DNA of 64,000 nucleotides from Streptococcus ruminicola (GCF_011387195.1 NZ_CP046919.1:496001-560000); one strand, 5' to 3'. Positions 27,027 to 35,612 are shown, numbered from the stretch's first letter. Program-made: numbers and translations. Notes: generated by a model not told the origin, from the letters alone.

Positions 27027-27092
27027 AATTCATTAGAATGTTCGCTTTTAAAGCCTTATCAAGCTAAAAAAGCGATATCATTCTAATGAATT
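27027..27092. repeat. Long perfect-armed hairpin between alaT and codY
   Basis: AATTCATTAGAATG (27027-27040) and CATTCTAATGAATT (27079-27092) are perfect 14-base inverted arms. Inside, TCGCTTTT (27042-27049) pairs with AAAAGCGA (27068-27075), and AGC/GCT extends it. The 66-base element ends six bases before the aminotransferase stop. There is no T-run of terminator type. It may be a small palindromic repeat element or a message-stabilising hairpin. Confidence 0.65.
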
Positions 27093-27097
27093 AATCC

Positions 27098-28312
27098 TTA
27101 ACGTTTGTACTGACTAAGAACGCGTGTTAGCTTCTCTTGAACCTCAGCTAATTCTTCAACACGTGGCAAATAGACAATTCGGAAGTGGTCAGGTTCATTC
27201 CAGTTGAAACCTTTACCTGGAACCAACATGACTTTTTCTTGTTTTAGCAGTTCTAAACAGAACTGTTCATCGTCATCAATTTGATACATGTCACGGTCGA
27301 TTTTAGGGAAAATGTAAAGTCCTGCTTCTGGTTTCACTGCAGACAAACCAGGGACTTCATTTACTGCTTTATAAATGAAGTTACGTTGTTCATAAATACG
27401 ACCACCAGGAATCAAAAGTTCATCGACTGATTGATAACCACCTAGAGAAGTCTGAACAACATTTTGCCCTAAGACGTTTGCGCAAAGACGCATATTGGCT
27501 AACATGTTAAGTCCTTCAATATAGCCTTTAACGTTTTGTTTTGGACCTGATAGGACCATCCACCCAACACGAAAACCACAAATTCGGTGTGATTTTGATA
27601 AACCATTCATTGACACACAGAAAACATCTGGTGCTAAGCTAGCAATGGCAGTGTGTTTTTTGCCATCCATAACCAAACGGTCATAGATTTCATCTGCAAA
27701 AATAATCAAGTCATTTTGACGAGCAATTTCCACGATTTCTTTCAAAAGGTCATCTGGATACAAAGCACCTGTTGGGTTATTTGGATTAATGATGACAATG
27801 GCTTTGGTATTTGATGTGATTTTGGATTTGATGTCATCAATATCAGGATACCAATTAGCTTGTTCATCACAGAGATAATGCACCGCATTTCCTCCAGCTA
27901 GGCTAACACAAGCAGTCCACAATGGGTAATCTGGCATAGGAACCAAGACTTCATCACCATCATCAAGAAGGGCTTGAAGTGACATTGAAATCAACTCAGA
28001 AACACCATTTCCTAGATAAATATCATCGATATCCACATGTGGAAATCCTTTTAACTGACAGTATTGCATGATAGCTTTACGAGCAGAAAAAATCCCTTTA
28101 CTATCAGAATACCCTTCACTATTACGAGCGTGAGCAATCAAGTCACGGATAACCTCATCTGGCGCTTGAAAACCAAAGGCAGCTGGGTTTCCGGTATTAA
28201 GGCGAAGAATTTTCTCACCGTTAGCAATCATACGATTGGCTTCATCAAGAATTGGCCCACGAATATCGTATGCAACATGTTCTAGCTTTGAAGATTTATC
28301 AAATATTTTCAT
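27098..28312 (-). CDS. PLP-dependent aminotransferase, alanine aminotransferase-like
   Basis: A 404-residue class I/II aminotransferase (fold type I). The PLP lysine is K240 in SLSKSHRICGFRVGW, with NPNNPTG (177-182) and DEIYDRL (207-213) as PLP and substrate motifs. It is of the AlaT subgroup, which makes alanine from pyruvate and glutamate. It is a single transcript downstream of the GDPD gene. Confidence 0.88.
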   Translation of the reverse strand: MKIFDKSSKLEHVAYDIRGPILDEANRMIANGEKILRLNTGNPAAFGFQAPDEVIRDLIAHARNSEGYSDSKGIFSARKAIMQYCQLKGFPHVDIDDIYLGNGVSELISMSLQALLDDGDEVLVPMPDYPLWTACVSLAGGNAVHYLCDEQANWYPDIDDIKSKITSNTKAIVIINPNNPTGALYPDDLLKEIVEIARQNDLIIFADEIYDRLVMDGKKHTAIASLAPDVFCVSMNGLSKSHRICGFRVGWMVLSGPKQNVKGYIEGLNMLANMRLCANVLGQNVVQTSLGGYQSVDELLIPGGRIYEQRNFIYKAVNEVPGLSAVKPEAGLYIFPKIDRDMYQIDDDEQFCLELLKQEKVMLVPGKGFNWNEPDHFRIVYLPRVEELAEVQEKLTRVLSQYKR

Positions 28313-28348
28313 AGATTTTACCTCGTTTCAAACATTATAAACTTTCCT

Positions 28349-30115
28349 TTATAATTTTTCAATCCAAGAAAGGTTCGTTAATCGTAAAAAATAATCAAGA
28401 TAACTGTCATCAGCTGCCAGCTCTTTTTCAATTTTCCGAACGCTAGCTGTATAGTCTGTAATAACGCCGTCTGTACTCGTTTCTAAGTACCTTTCAATAT
28501 CGTCTCTAGAATTGATTGTCCAGACGTAGATTTTCTTACCATTTTGGTGAGCTTTACGCGCTAGAAGTTCATTGTAAGAGAAGTCTTCAATTGCATAAAA
28601 ATCCACTTTTTGACTTGTAAAATCACCCAGTTGGAAGGAAATGGTGTGACCAGACTGAATAGCAGAATCAAGCCTTTTGACCTTCTCAATGGTTTTCAAG
28701 TCAGATGACATAACCAGATAAGAAGAGGCAACATGCAACTCCTTCATTTTATCCACAAAGAGTTGCTCATAATTGTCAGGTTCATTTCCAGTTGGTTTTA
28801 ACTCCACCAACAACTTAATACCTAGTTGTTTCGCCTTAGCCACATAGTCTTCAAAAGAAACCAAGTGTGACTCATGACCATTTTGTTTTATCTTCAAACC
28901 AAGGATATCTTCAGCTTGAGATTGAGAAATCGTAATATTTTTCCCTGTCAGACGTTTAAGATTATCATCATGACTGACAATAAAATGGCCATCTTTTGAT
29001 AAGATAATATCTAATTCTGAATAAGTCGCCCCTGCCTTGGCAGCTGCTTCTAAAGACTCTAAAGAGTTTTCAACACCTTGAGAAACCATGCCTCTGTGTC
29101 CGATAACTGATAAGTTTTTTGAAGGTCCTCCAGAAGCTTTCAAAGCGTTGTATGTAAAATTAATACCACCAATAACTAGTAAAAGTCCAGTCAAAGCTAA
29201 CATGCGATGTTGCTTTTTATTTTCTTTTATCGGCAGCTTTTGAGGAGCTTCGTCGTCAAAACCTTTTAATAAATAGGAAAGGAAAGCTAACTTGAAGACC
29301 AAACGTCCTGCAAAAAGAACACCCCAAACAAATGATAAAAATAGCGTCTCAACCCAAAAAGTCTTCTCACTGACATCAACCAAAGCTGCTAAGCCAATTC
29401 CCACAGCACTTAAAAGGCTGATAATAGCCACGATAATTAAAATAACAGAAGCAAAGCCCAACACTCGAAAGATTTTCGTTCCCCTAGTCAACCACCAAGA
29501 TTCTTTCAATGCAACCGCAAAGCGATTGTCTTTCTTAGTCACCGCCAAAGGAAGGGCGTAGATAAAACGAAGATTGAGGTAAGCAAAGATAGCATATAAT
29601 CCAAAATAAATTATTTTTCCATTTGTGGACTTCACCAGCTCTCCAGAAATAAAATTAGGAATATAAAGATTTTCTAACAAAGCTGATGACACCAAAAATT
29701 CTACAAAAGGAATTGTTAATATCAAATAGAAGAGAAAAGCTAAAAAATGCCAACCTGAAATAGATTTTAAAAAATGATAGCTTCTTTCCTTAAAATAAGA
29801 AAATCCCACTCCTAATTTAGCTTCCTTACACTCAATGATTTCTACTAATAAAGAGAATTCTAGATAAACCAAGAATGCGAGCAACAAAAAATACACAAAA
29901 AGGACAGCTAGAGTTAGAGGATTCGTTAAAAAGCTTACGATATTATCCGTTGTCATTCCTGGAATATTTGAACTAATCAAGATAACTCTTAAAATAAGGG
30001 ACAATCCATAAGCACCAATTGTCGTCATTAAAAACTGGAGAATACTTGTTCTTAAGACATAAATATACTTGTGTTGATTCAAATCTTTTAAAACCGATTT
30101 TATATCTTTAATCAT
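28349..30115 (-). CDS. Membrane-anchored glycerophosphodiester phosphodiesterase
   Basis: A 588-residue two-part protein. The N-terminal 330 residues hold about seven or eight hydrophobic helices (GlpQ membrane domain). The C-terminal GDPD TIM barrel shows HRG (340-342), then ENSLESL, SELDIILSKDG and VSHDDNLKRLTG, the metal and phosphate ligands. It hydrolyses glycerophosphodiesters or teichoic-acid glycerol phosphate. The frame opens at 30136, but that ATG overlaps a -10 TATAAT (30135-30140); the ATG at 30115 has a GAGGA site five bases upstream, so I chose it. Confidence 0.88.
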   Translation of the reverse strand: MIKDIKSVLKDLNQHKYIYVLRTSILQFLMTTIGAYGLSLILRVILISSNIPGMTTDNIVSFLTNPLTLAVLFVYFLLLAFLVYLEFSLLVEIIECKEAKLGVGFSYFKERSYHFLKSISGWHFLAFLFYLILTIPFVEFLVSSALLENLYIPNFISGELVKSTNGKIIYFGLYAIFAYLNLRFIYALPLAVTKKDNRFAVALKESWWLTRGTKIFRVLGFASVILIIVAIISLLSAVGIGLAALVDVSEKTFWVETLFLSFVWGVLFAGRLVFKLAFLSYLLKGFDDEAPQKLPIKENKKQHRMLALTGLLLVIGGINFTYNALKASGGPSKNLSVIGHRGMVSQGVENSLESLEAAAKAGATYSELDIILSKDGHFIVSHDDNLKRLTGKNITISQSQAEDILGLKIKQNGHESHLVSFEDYVAKAKQLGIKLLVELKPTGNEPDNYEQLFVDKMKELHVASSYLVMSSDLKTIEKVKRLDSAIQSGHTISFQLGDFTSQKVDFYAIEDFSYNELLARKAHQNGKKIYVWTINSRDDIERYLETSTDGVITDYTASVRKIEKELAADDSYLDYFLRLTNLSWIEKL

Positions 30116-30171
30116 ACTTTTCCTCACTTTTACCATTATAACAAAAATATTCAGAAAAATTCCTTAAACGC

Positions 30172-30200
30172 TTTCATTTTTCAACCAAATAGAGTATAAT
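30172..30200 (+). promoter_or_regulatory. Promoter of the universal stress protein gene
   Basis: TATAAT at 30195-30200 with a weak TTTCAT 17 bases upstream. The start site would be near 30207, giving a leader of about 230 bases before the ATG at 30435. Confidence 0.6.
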
Positions 30201-30207
30201 AATTTTA

Positions 30208-30340
30208 GGGATATTTCTTATGATAATTGTAAGCGGTTAACGTTTGATTATCTTATCCCGACTAGCTTATTAAAATTATTGATATGGGCAGGAAGTTTGG
30301 AATGCGCAAGGCTGTTAACTTACTAACAGCTGACGGATAA
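30208..30340 (+). ncRNA. Structured 5' leader of the universal stress protein gene
   Basis: GGGATA (30208-30213) pairs with TATCCC (30254-30259), nested outside GATAAT (30222-30227)/ATTATC (30247-30252). A separate hairpin pairs GCTGTTA (30311-30317) with TAACAGC (30324-30330). A 12-codon reading frame (30302-30340, ATG to TAA) with a purine-rich run before its ATG crosses this last hairpin. The remaining bases to 30434 show no clear stem until the AAGGAGG ribosome site. It may be a cis-regulatory RNA or leader peptide; I do not recognise a named riboswitch. Confidence 0.5.
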
Positions 30341-30434
30341 CTAACCTTAGTTCTCGATAAAAACCAAGATTTCTTACCAGTCTACGTTTTCGCTCACTTT
30401 TACGCTCTTGCTAGCATAATTAAGGAGGCAGCTT

Positions 30435-30887
30435 ATGTCACATCATTATGAAAAAATCCTAATTGCTATTGATGGTTCTTACGAATCAGAATTGGCTTTT
30501 GAAAAAGGGGTAAACGTTGCACTTCGCAATAACGCAGAGTTACTACTTACACATGTCATTGATACACGCGCTTTGCAAAGCGTAGCTACTTTCGATACTT
30601 ATGTCTATGAAAAACTCGAACAAGAAGCTAAAGAAGTATTGGATGACTACGAAAAACAAGCTCGCGATAAAGGATTAACTAAAATCAAACAAGTTATTGA
30701 ATTTGGTAATCCAAAAACACTCCTAGCTCGTGATATTCCTGATAAAGAAAAAGCTGATTTGATTATGGTTGGGGCTACTGGTCTTAACACATTTGAACGA
30801 CTTCTTATCGGTTCTTCATCAGAATACATTATGCGCCATGCAAAAGTCGATTTGCTAGTTGTTCGTGATAGCGAAAAGACATTCTAA
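30435..30887 (+). CDS. Universal stress protein, UspA family
   Basis: A 150-residue UspA-fold protein. The ATP-binding signature GATGLNTFERLLIGSSSEYIMRHA (GxxGxnxxxRxxxGSxSxxixrhA pattern) is near 115-138 and the first strand is KILIAIDGS. The exact role is unknown; such proteins bind nucleotides and aid stress survival. It has an unusually long, structured leader and a strong AAGGAGG site. Confidence 0.92.
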   Translation: MSHHYEKILIAIDGSYESELAFEKGVNVALRNNAELLLTHVIDTRALQSVATFDTYVYEKLEQEAKEVLDDYEKQARDKGLTKIKQVIEFGNPKTLLARDIPDKEKADLIMVGATGLNTFERLLIGSSSEYIMRHAKVDLLVVRDSEKTF

Positions 30888-30947
30888 GTCTTGAGTAATA
30901 TCAATTCTCTTTAATAATAATTTTTAATCAACTATTCTATAATTACG

Positions 30948-30987
30948 AAAAAAGCCAAGTTAGTCTAATGACTAGCTTGGTTTCTTT
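30948..30987. terminator. Bidirectional terminator, usp and HAD genes
   Basis: CCAAGTTAGTC (30955-30965) pairs with GACTAGCTTGG (30970-30980), with one G-T pair, around TAAT. A-runs and T-runs flank it. The stop codon of the HAD gene lies inside the stem. Confidence 0.82.
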
Positions 30988-32368
30988 TTTTACGATTTAA
31001 TGATTTTTGAATTTGTCGGTCCAGCTCACGTTTAATTGCTGGTTCTGGTGCAAATTTTTCTTCCCAATCATCTGGTTTTAAAATCTTGTGAGTAGTCGGG
31101 TCAAAGTGTGCCTGACCATCAGGGAAGATTTTTCCCATATTTGATTCATGAACAATATCAAAGAAAGGTTTTGGGTCAACTCCCATTAAAACAAAGGAAC
31201 CATAAGTCAGGTATAATAAATCTGTCAGAGCATCCACCTGACCGACAAGCGGTGTTTCTGGGTGTTCTTTACTTTTAATCTTAGTCACAGCTTTATCAAC
31301 AGCTTCATGCAAGTTAGCTACTGACTGCTCGAAAGCTTCTGGATTTCCCTTACTTGTCGCATATAAGAACTCGACAATCTCTTCAACTTTGAAATCAGAG
31401 CGATGGTCAGCTTCCTCAACCCCATATAGTCTAGGAGTCTCACAAGTTTCACCGTCCATTTGATGGTGGAAATCTTTGACTTTATTGAAGTTATCATCTT
31501 GACTATCAAAGCGTTCACCAACTTCAACATGAATCAAACCGTAGTGAGCTAAGGCTTTTGAAATACCATCATTGTTGTTAGTATCTGTTGTATAAGTTGC
31601 TACGGACTTGACAGACTCGATAGCATTTCCCATGGCAACGCCAGTGCCGACACCAGATAACATTTCAATATCATTATCAGAATCACCAAAGGCCATGACC
31701 TCATCTAGGCTAAAGCCAAACATCTCACCGACTCGCTCAATTCCTTTGACTTTGGATTGTCCTTTTGAAATCAAGTCAGCTGAATAAGGGCTACTACGTG
31801 TGACTTTAATATAAGGAAAAGCATTTTGAATATTGGCTGTTTCACCTTCAGTTGCCACAAATACCACCTGATAAATTGGCTGACGCATAATCGCTAGCAA
31901 GCCATTTAAATTTTGAGGTTTAAAACGTCGGATAAAATGTTTAAAACTACGTTCTACTCCTTTTGCCCAACGTTTGGGAACAAGTGTGCTGACAACTTGA
32001 CCAAAACGACTTGTCCCCATATTGATAATGCGAGAACCAACCAAACCTGAAGCTGTTCCCAGAGAGATTTCACGGCGATGATCGTTGGCATAACGAATCA
32101 GACGATAAATTGTCGACACAGCCATTTGATTATGATAAAGCACCTGATCTCGTGTAAAAATGTACTGACCATTATAAGAAATCGCAAAATCCAAACCAAG
32201 ATTTTCTAGATATGGTTGCACAAAACCTGGACCACGTCCTGTTGCCACTCCCACAAAAATTCCTTGTTTTTTCAAGCTATTAATAGCTTTCAAGGTCGAT
32301 TGTTGCACATTCTTACGATCATTCAAAAGTGTCCCATCAATATCAAAAAATACTGCTTTTATTGCCAA
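30965..32368 (-). CDS. Cof-type HAD hydrolase fused to a MazG/PRA-PH-like pyrophosphohydrolase domain
   Basis: A 467-residue fusion. Residues 1-270 are a HAD IIB (Cof) phosphatase: nucleophile motif DIDGT (9-13), GVATGRGPG and the later MAFGDSDNDIEML. From about 290 an all-helical domain carries EIVEFLYATSKG, QVDALTDLLYLTYG and FDIVHESNMGKIFPDG, the metal-binding pattern of phosphoribosyl-ATP pyrophosphatase/MazG-like enzymes. The tail is basic. The pair of activities suggests nucleotide or sugar-nucleotide clean-up: one half makes a monophosphate, the other removes it. Substrates are unknown. Confidence 0.83.
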   Translation of the reverse strand: MAIKAVFFDIDGTLLNDRKNVQQSTLKAINSLKKQGIFVGVATGRGPGFVQPYLENLGLDFAISYNGQYIFTRDQVLYHNQMAVSTIYRLIRYANDHRREISLGTASGLVGSRIINMGTSRFGQVVSTLVPKRWAKGVERSFKHFIRRFKPQNLNGLLAIMRQPIYQVVFVATEGETANIQNAFPYIKVTRSSPYSADLISKGQSKVKGIERVGEMFGFSLDEVMAFGDSDNDIEMLSGVGTGVAMGNAIESVKSVATYTTDTNNNDGISKALAHYGLIHVEVGERFDSQDDNFNKVKDFHHQMDGETCETPRLYGVEEADHRSDFKVEEIVEFLYATSKGNPEAFEQSVANLHEAVDKAVTKIKSKEHPETPLVGQVDALTDLLYLTYGSFVLMGVDPKPFFDIVHESNMGKIFPDGQAHFDPTTHKILKPDDWEEKFAPEPAIKRELDRQIQKSLNRKKRNQASH

Positions 32369-32438
32369 ACCGTTTCTCGCCCTCCCTCTTTATGTTAAAA
32401 TAGATTATATCACATTTTTAAAAGGAAGTTTTATTGTC

Positions 32439-33401
32439 ATGAAAAAAATCCTTGTCTTGCACACGGGTGGAACCATTTCAATGCAGGCTGACGAAGCTGG
32501 CCATGTCCGCCCAGAAAATGATAATCCGATGAATCATGTCGGTGTTAATCTCGATAATATCCAAGTGACAGCACTTGATTTTTTTAATGTTCCAAGTCCT
32601 CACATCACACCAAAACACATGTTAAAACTCTATCAAAAAATTAAAGAGGAAGCTGACAACTTTGATGGTGTGGTTATCACTCACGGAACAGATACTCTTG
32701 AAGAAACAGCTTATTTCCTTGATACCATGGAAGTTCCTAACATCCCAATCGTGCTCACTGGTGCCATGCGCTCATCAAATGAACTAGGGAGTGACGGTGT
32801 TTACAATTACCTCAGCGCCCTTCGTGTTGCGAGTCACGAAAAAGCAGTTGGTAAAGGCGTTTTAGTGGTCATGAACGATGAAATTCACGCCGCAAAATAC
32901 GTGACAAAAACTCATACTACTAACGTTTCAACCTTTAAAACACCAATCCATGGACCCTTAGGCATCATCATGAAACACGATATCCTCTTCTTCCGAACAG
33001 CTGAGCCACGTGTTCGTTTTGACTTACAAGATATTTCAGGTACTGTTCCAATTATCAGAGCCTATGCTGGTATGGGTGGCGATGGTATCATTAGCTTCCT
33101 TAATCCAAGTAACGTTCAAGGTGTGGTCATCGAAGCACTTGGTGCTGGAAACATGCCACCACGCGCTGCTGAAGAAATCTATGACCTCATCAAGCAAGGA
33201 GTTCCTGTTGTCCTTGTCTCACGTTGCTTTAACGGTATTGCTGAACCTGTTTATGCCTACGAAGGAGGCGGTGTTCAACTCGCTAACGCTGGGGTTATGT
33301 TCGTCAAAGAGCTCAATGCCCAAAAAGCCCGCTTAAAACTTCTCATCGCTTTAAATGCAGGTCTAAAAGGACAAGAATTAAAAGAATACATCGAAGGTTA
33401 A
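32439..33401 (+). CDS. ansA: L-asparaginase, type I-like
   Basis: A 320-residue asparaginase/glutaminase-fold enzyme turning asparagine into aspartate and ammonia. The first threonine site is HTGGTIS (T9/T12) and the second THGTDTLEETA (81-91). There is no signal peptide, so it is cytoplasmic. An AAGGAAG site precedes the ATG. A symmetric terminator follows. Confidence 0.92.
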   Translation: MKKILVLHTGGTISMQADEAGHVRPENDNPMNHVGVNLDNIQVTALDFFNVPSPHITPKHMLKLYQKIKEEADNFDGVVITHGTDTLEETAYFLDTMEVPNIPIVLTGAMRSSNELGSDGVYNYLSALRVASHEKAVGKGVLVVMNDEIHAAKYVTKTHTTNVSTFKTPIHGPLGIIMKHDILFFRTAEPRVRFDLQDISGTVPIIRAYAGMGGDGIISFLNPSNVQGVVIEALGAGNMPPRAAEEIYDLIKQGVPVVLVSRCFNGIAEPVYAYEGGGVQLANAGVMFVKELNAQKARLKLLIALNAGLKGQELKEYIEG

Positions 33402-33417
33402 TCACCTGATTAACGCT

Positions 33418-33447
33418 AAAAAGCTGAAGCATTTGCTTCAGCTTTTT
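33418..33447. terminator. Bidirectional terminator between ansA and the HTH gene
   Basis: AAGCTGAAGC (33421-33430), ATTT, GCTTCAGCTT (33435-33444), with an A-run before and a T-run after. Confidence 0.85.
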
Positions 33448-33449
33448 TA

Positions 33450-33659
33450 TTATTCTTCATCAGGAATGTATTCTAAAATATCACCAGGTTGACAGCCTAA
33501 CTCACGACAAATCGCATCTAGTGTCGTTAAACGAACTGCTTTTGCCTTCCCTGTTTTAAGAATTGACAGATTGGCATTTGTAATACCGATACGTTCAGCT
33601 AATTCACCTGATTTCATTTTTCGTTTTGCTAATTCAACATCAAGATTAATTTGAATCAT
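33450..33659 (-). CDS. Small Cro/CI-type HTH regulator (YozG type), locus 1
   Basis: A 69-residue helix-turn-helix protein: KMKSGELAERIGITNANLSILKTGKAKAV contains the HTH, and the C-terminal ICRELGCQPGDILEY is typical of the YozG/HTH_26 group that accompanies DUF2975 proteins. The frame opens further upstream, but the ATG at 33659 has AGAGGT six bases before it. It lies 10 bases after the DUF2975 gene, last of four co-directed genes. A close paralogue is at 60790. It probably represses its own operon through the ATCG palindromes at 35292 and 35348. Confidence 0.85.
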   Translation of the reverse strand: MIQINLDVELAKRKMKSGELAERIGITNANLSILKTGKAKAVRLTTLDAICRELGCQPGDILEYIPDEE

Positions 33660-33669
33660 ATGACTACCT

Positions 33670-34173
33670 CTAAATTGTAAATTCATTTTCTTCAGCAATG
33701 ATATTAGCTTCTTTTAAAATCATTGAAAATACCCAAACGACAAATGCAGCTACCAGATAAGCCCAGTTAACAAAAGTCAAAACTCCTGAACCAGAACACA
33801 AACTTTGGAACCAACTATCTAAAAATGCAAGGGCAATAAAATTGTACTCAACATAACGAGCTAGTTTTACATTTTCTGGTGTAAAAATATTATTATCGAT
33901 GATATTTTTGAAAAATAATTTCACAAAAACAAGGAGCGCAATCCAAAGGCATGAATTTACAGCAAACAAACTAAGAAATGATGGCGAATGCAAAAGCTTT
34001 TCTGGAATATTAACATCAAATGAAAAACCATTTCCAGCTTGATTCATCAAGTTCAAATGAGGTTGTGTCAACGAAAGAGAAATAGCAACTACTGTAGATA
34101 AAACGATTAAGACGATTGCAATATTAATCACAACATTGGCAACTTTCAACGCTTTATAGTTTGTTTTCTTCAT
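33670..34173 (-). CDS. DUF2975 family membrane protein, locus 1
   Basis: A 167-residue protein with four hydrophobic segments, of the DUF2975 family: the cytoplasmic stretch DNNIFTPENVKLARYVEY between helices 2 and 3 is the family hallmark. It is paired with the small HTH gene downstream. The function is unknown. It resembles the product at 61016 in layout. Confidence 0.78.
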   Translation of the reverse strand: MKKTNYKALKVANVVINIAIVLIVLSTVVAISLSLTQPHLNLMNQAGNGFSFDVNIPEKLLHSPSFLSLFAVNSCLWIALLVFVKLFFKNIIDNNIFTPENVKLARYVEYNFIALAFLDSWFQSLCSGSGVLTFVNWAYLVAAFVVWVFSMILKEANIIAEENEFTI

Positions 34174-34200
34174 GATTGTCTCCTTAAAATTATTTTCCCG

Positions 34201-34668
34201 TTAAGCTAAGCGACGAGTGCGAAGCCATTTACTAATCACAACAGCAAGGACCAAAAAGCCGCAAACTGAAAAGTCAACTGTCATATTACTTGTATTAGAA
34301 GCATTTGTCAAGATGTTTTGGAAAACTGATACCACAAATGTGTAAAGAGTTGCTTTTTTCAAAAAGCTATAAGTACGATCTGAAAGAATATCAGCAACTG
34401 TCAAATCAGAAAGGAAGGCTTTTAATTTAGTAAGTCCGTAAATAATGGCACCATTTACCAGACAAGTCAAAAATGTAATGCCCCAAGTATGTTGGCTCTT
34501 ACTAATTGCCCACTCAATCATACCGTATTGACCTAGAGCCATTTTATCGTAACCGTAAAAATGTGAAGCAAAGTCAGCAAGAATGATTAAAATAAGACTT
34601 ACAATAGTGATATTGATAGCAATTTTAGCAATAGTTTTAGCAGCAGTTTCGATAGTTTTTGTGTTCAT
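34201..34668 (-). CDS. DUF2975-like membrane protein, tandem copy B
   Basis: A 155-residue protein with four hydrophobic segments, closely similar to the next gene (shared MNTKTIE start, [24 protein letters not shown] and [22 protein letters not shown]). The segment after helix 2 ([17 protein letters not shown]) corresponds to the DUF2975 loop. Function unknown. It is a product of a tandem duplication with 34725. Confidence 0.7.
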   Translation of the reverse strand: MNTKTIETAAKTIAKIAINITIVSLILIILADFASHFYGYDKMALGQYGMIEWAISKSQHTWGITFLTCLVNGAIIYGLTKLKAFLSDLTVADILSDRTYSFLKKATLYTFVVSVFQNILTNASNTSNMTVDFSVCGFLVLAVVISKWLRTRRLA

Positions 34669-34724
34669 GATAAATCTCCTCTTAAAGTTAATTGATAATT
34701 GGTAAAATGACGATGATTCTTGGG

Positions 34725-35192
34725 TTAGGCCACGTGACGTCCACGTAGGTATTTAACAAGTAGAAAAGCAAGGCAGAAATAAGCGCAAATTGAAAAATCA
34801 AAAACAAGTTGAGCTTGGTGCATTGATGTTGATAAAAAGTTTTGAAGAAATGATACAAAGAATGTGTAGAGACTAGCTTGTTTTAAGAAGCGGTATGTTT
34901 TGTCAGCTAGTACTTCTTTTACAGTGAAGTTTGCAATGAAGTGTTTGAGTTTTGTCAATCCGTAAATCATGGCACTGTTTGTCAAGATTGTCAGTGCTGT
35001 TACTAGCCAAGTGTTGGTATCTTTTCCGATTGCCCATTCAATCACACCGTATTGTCCAACGGCTTTAGTATCGTAGCCATAAACATGTGAAACCAAATCC
35101 GCAAGGATTGTTAAGACTAAAACGACATTTGTAAGATTGATAGCAACTTTAGCGACTGTTTTGACGATGTTTTCGATAGTTTTTGTGTTCAT
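34725..35192 (-). CDS. DUF2975-like membrane protein, tandem copy A
   Basis: A 155-residue four-helix membrane protein, paralogue of the gene at 34201 and first in the four-gene unit ending with the HTH regulator. Shared motifs are listed there. The C-terminus is arginine-rich. Its promoter lies between two ATCG palindromes. Confidence 0.7.
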   Translation of the reverse strand: MNTKTIENIVKTVAKVAINLTNVVLVLTILADLVSHVYGYDTKAVGQYGVIEWAIGKDTNTWLVTALTILTNSAMIYGLTKLKHFIANFTVKEVLADKTYRFLKQASLYTFFVSFLQNFLSTSMHQAQLVFDFSICAYFCLAFLLVKYLRGRHVA

Positions 35193-35291
35193 GATAAATC
35201 TCCTAAAAAATGTTTTCCTATTGGATTTGTGGTTGAGCTCAATTGTTAAATCCGTTTTGCGATATTAAATTATTCTTTTTCGAAAATCTTT

Positions 35292-35306
35292 TATCGTTTT
35301 TCGATA
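35292..35306. promoter_or_regulatory. Operator of DUF2975 locus 1, proximal
   Basis: TATCG-TTTTT-CGATA palindrome just downstream of the leftward -10. Confidence 0.65.
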
Positions 35307-35311
35307 TATTT

Positions 35312-35339
35312 AGTATACCACAAGTTTTTCGTTTTGCAA
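35312..35339 (-). promoter_or_regulatory. Promoter of DUF2975 locus 1
   Basis: TTGCAA (35334-35339), 16 bases, TATACT (35312-35317) on the minus strand, flanked by two palindromes. Confidence 0.7.
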
Positions 35340-35347
35340 CACTTTTT

Positions 35348-35362
35348 TATCGAAAATCGATA
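35348..35362. promoter_or_regulatory. Operator of DUF2975 locus 1, distal
   Basis: TATCG-AAAAT-CGATA palindrome eight bases upstream of the -35. A third, weaker TTTTCGAAAA lies at 35276-35285. The half-site matches the proximal operator, so one regulator probably binds both. Confidence 0.65.
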
Positions 35363-35432
35363 TTTTTTATTTTTTTGCGTAATTTTTAACGATTTTATCC
35401 AAAATCAAGGGCTTTTCCTAACAAATGCCACT

Positions 35433-35462
35433 AAAAAAAGCCCAGTCACATTCGACTGAGCC
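35433..35462 (-). terminator. Second leftward terminator in the recG-DUF2975 gap
   Basis: GGCTcAGTC/GACTgGGC arms on the minus strand followed by a T-run of seven. It lies about 190 bases beyond the recG terminator and would end a short transcript from the gap. Confidence 0.6.
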
Positions 35463-35540
35463 AATTATCACTATGGTCTTATGTCTTTTGAGGATTTTAC
35501 TGCCATAGCATTTATCAAAAAAGAGTCCTCTTTTTTTAGC

Positions 35541-35612
35541 CTACTTTCCGTAAGCTGGTTTCTCGTCAATTTTTTTAGCAAATGTCATCTTATAAGTTAC
35601 GTTTATTATCAT
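35541..35612 (-). CDS. Candidate 23-residue peptide
   Basis: A 23-codon frame (begins MIINVTYK, ends KPAYGK) with a GAGGT site six bases before its ATG. It lies in the 500-base gap between recG and DUF2975 locus 1, just after the recG terminator and a TATAAT-like box, and is followed by a short AGAG/CTCT hairpin with T-run and a second terminator at 35433. It is lysine-rich, with no signal. It could be a real small protein or the remnant of a larger gene. The rest of the gap holds the stem CTATGG (35471-35476)/CCATAG (35503-35508) and the operators. Confidence 0.3.
   Translation of the reverse strand: MIINVTYKMTFAKKIDEKPAYGK

Noticed and set aside
30116..30136. The upstream ATG of the GDPD gene
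   Set aside because: It overlaps the -10 box of the gene's own promoter.
30208..30434. The usp leader as a tRNA or known riboswitch
   Set aside because: No cloverleaf or CCA end, and none of the core strings I know for purine, preQ1, cyclic-di-AMP or T-box leaders.
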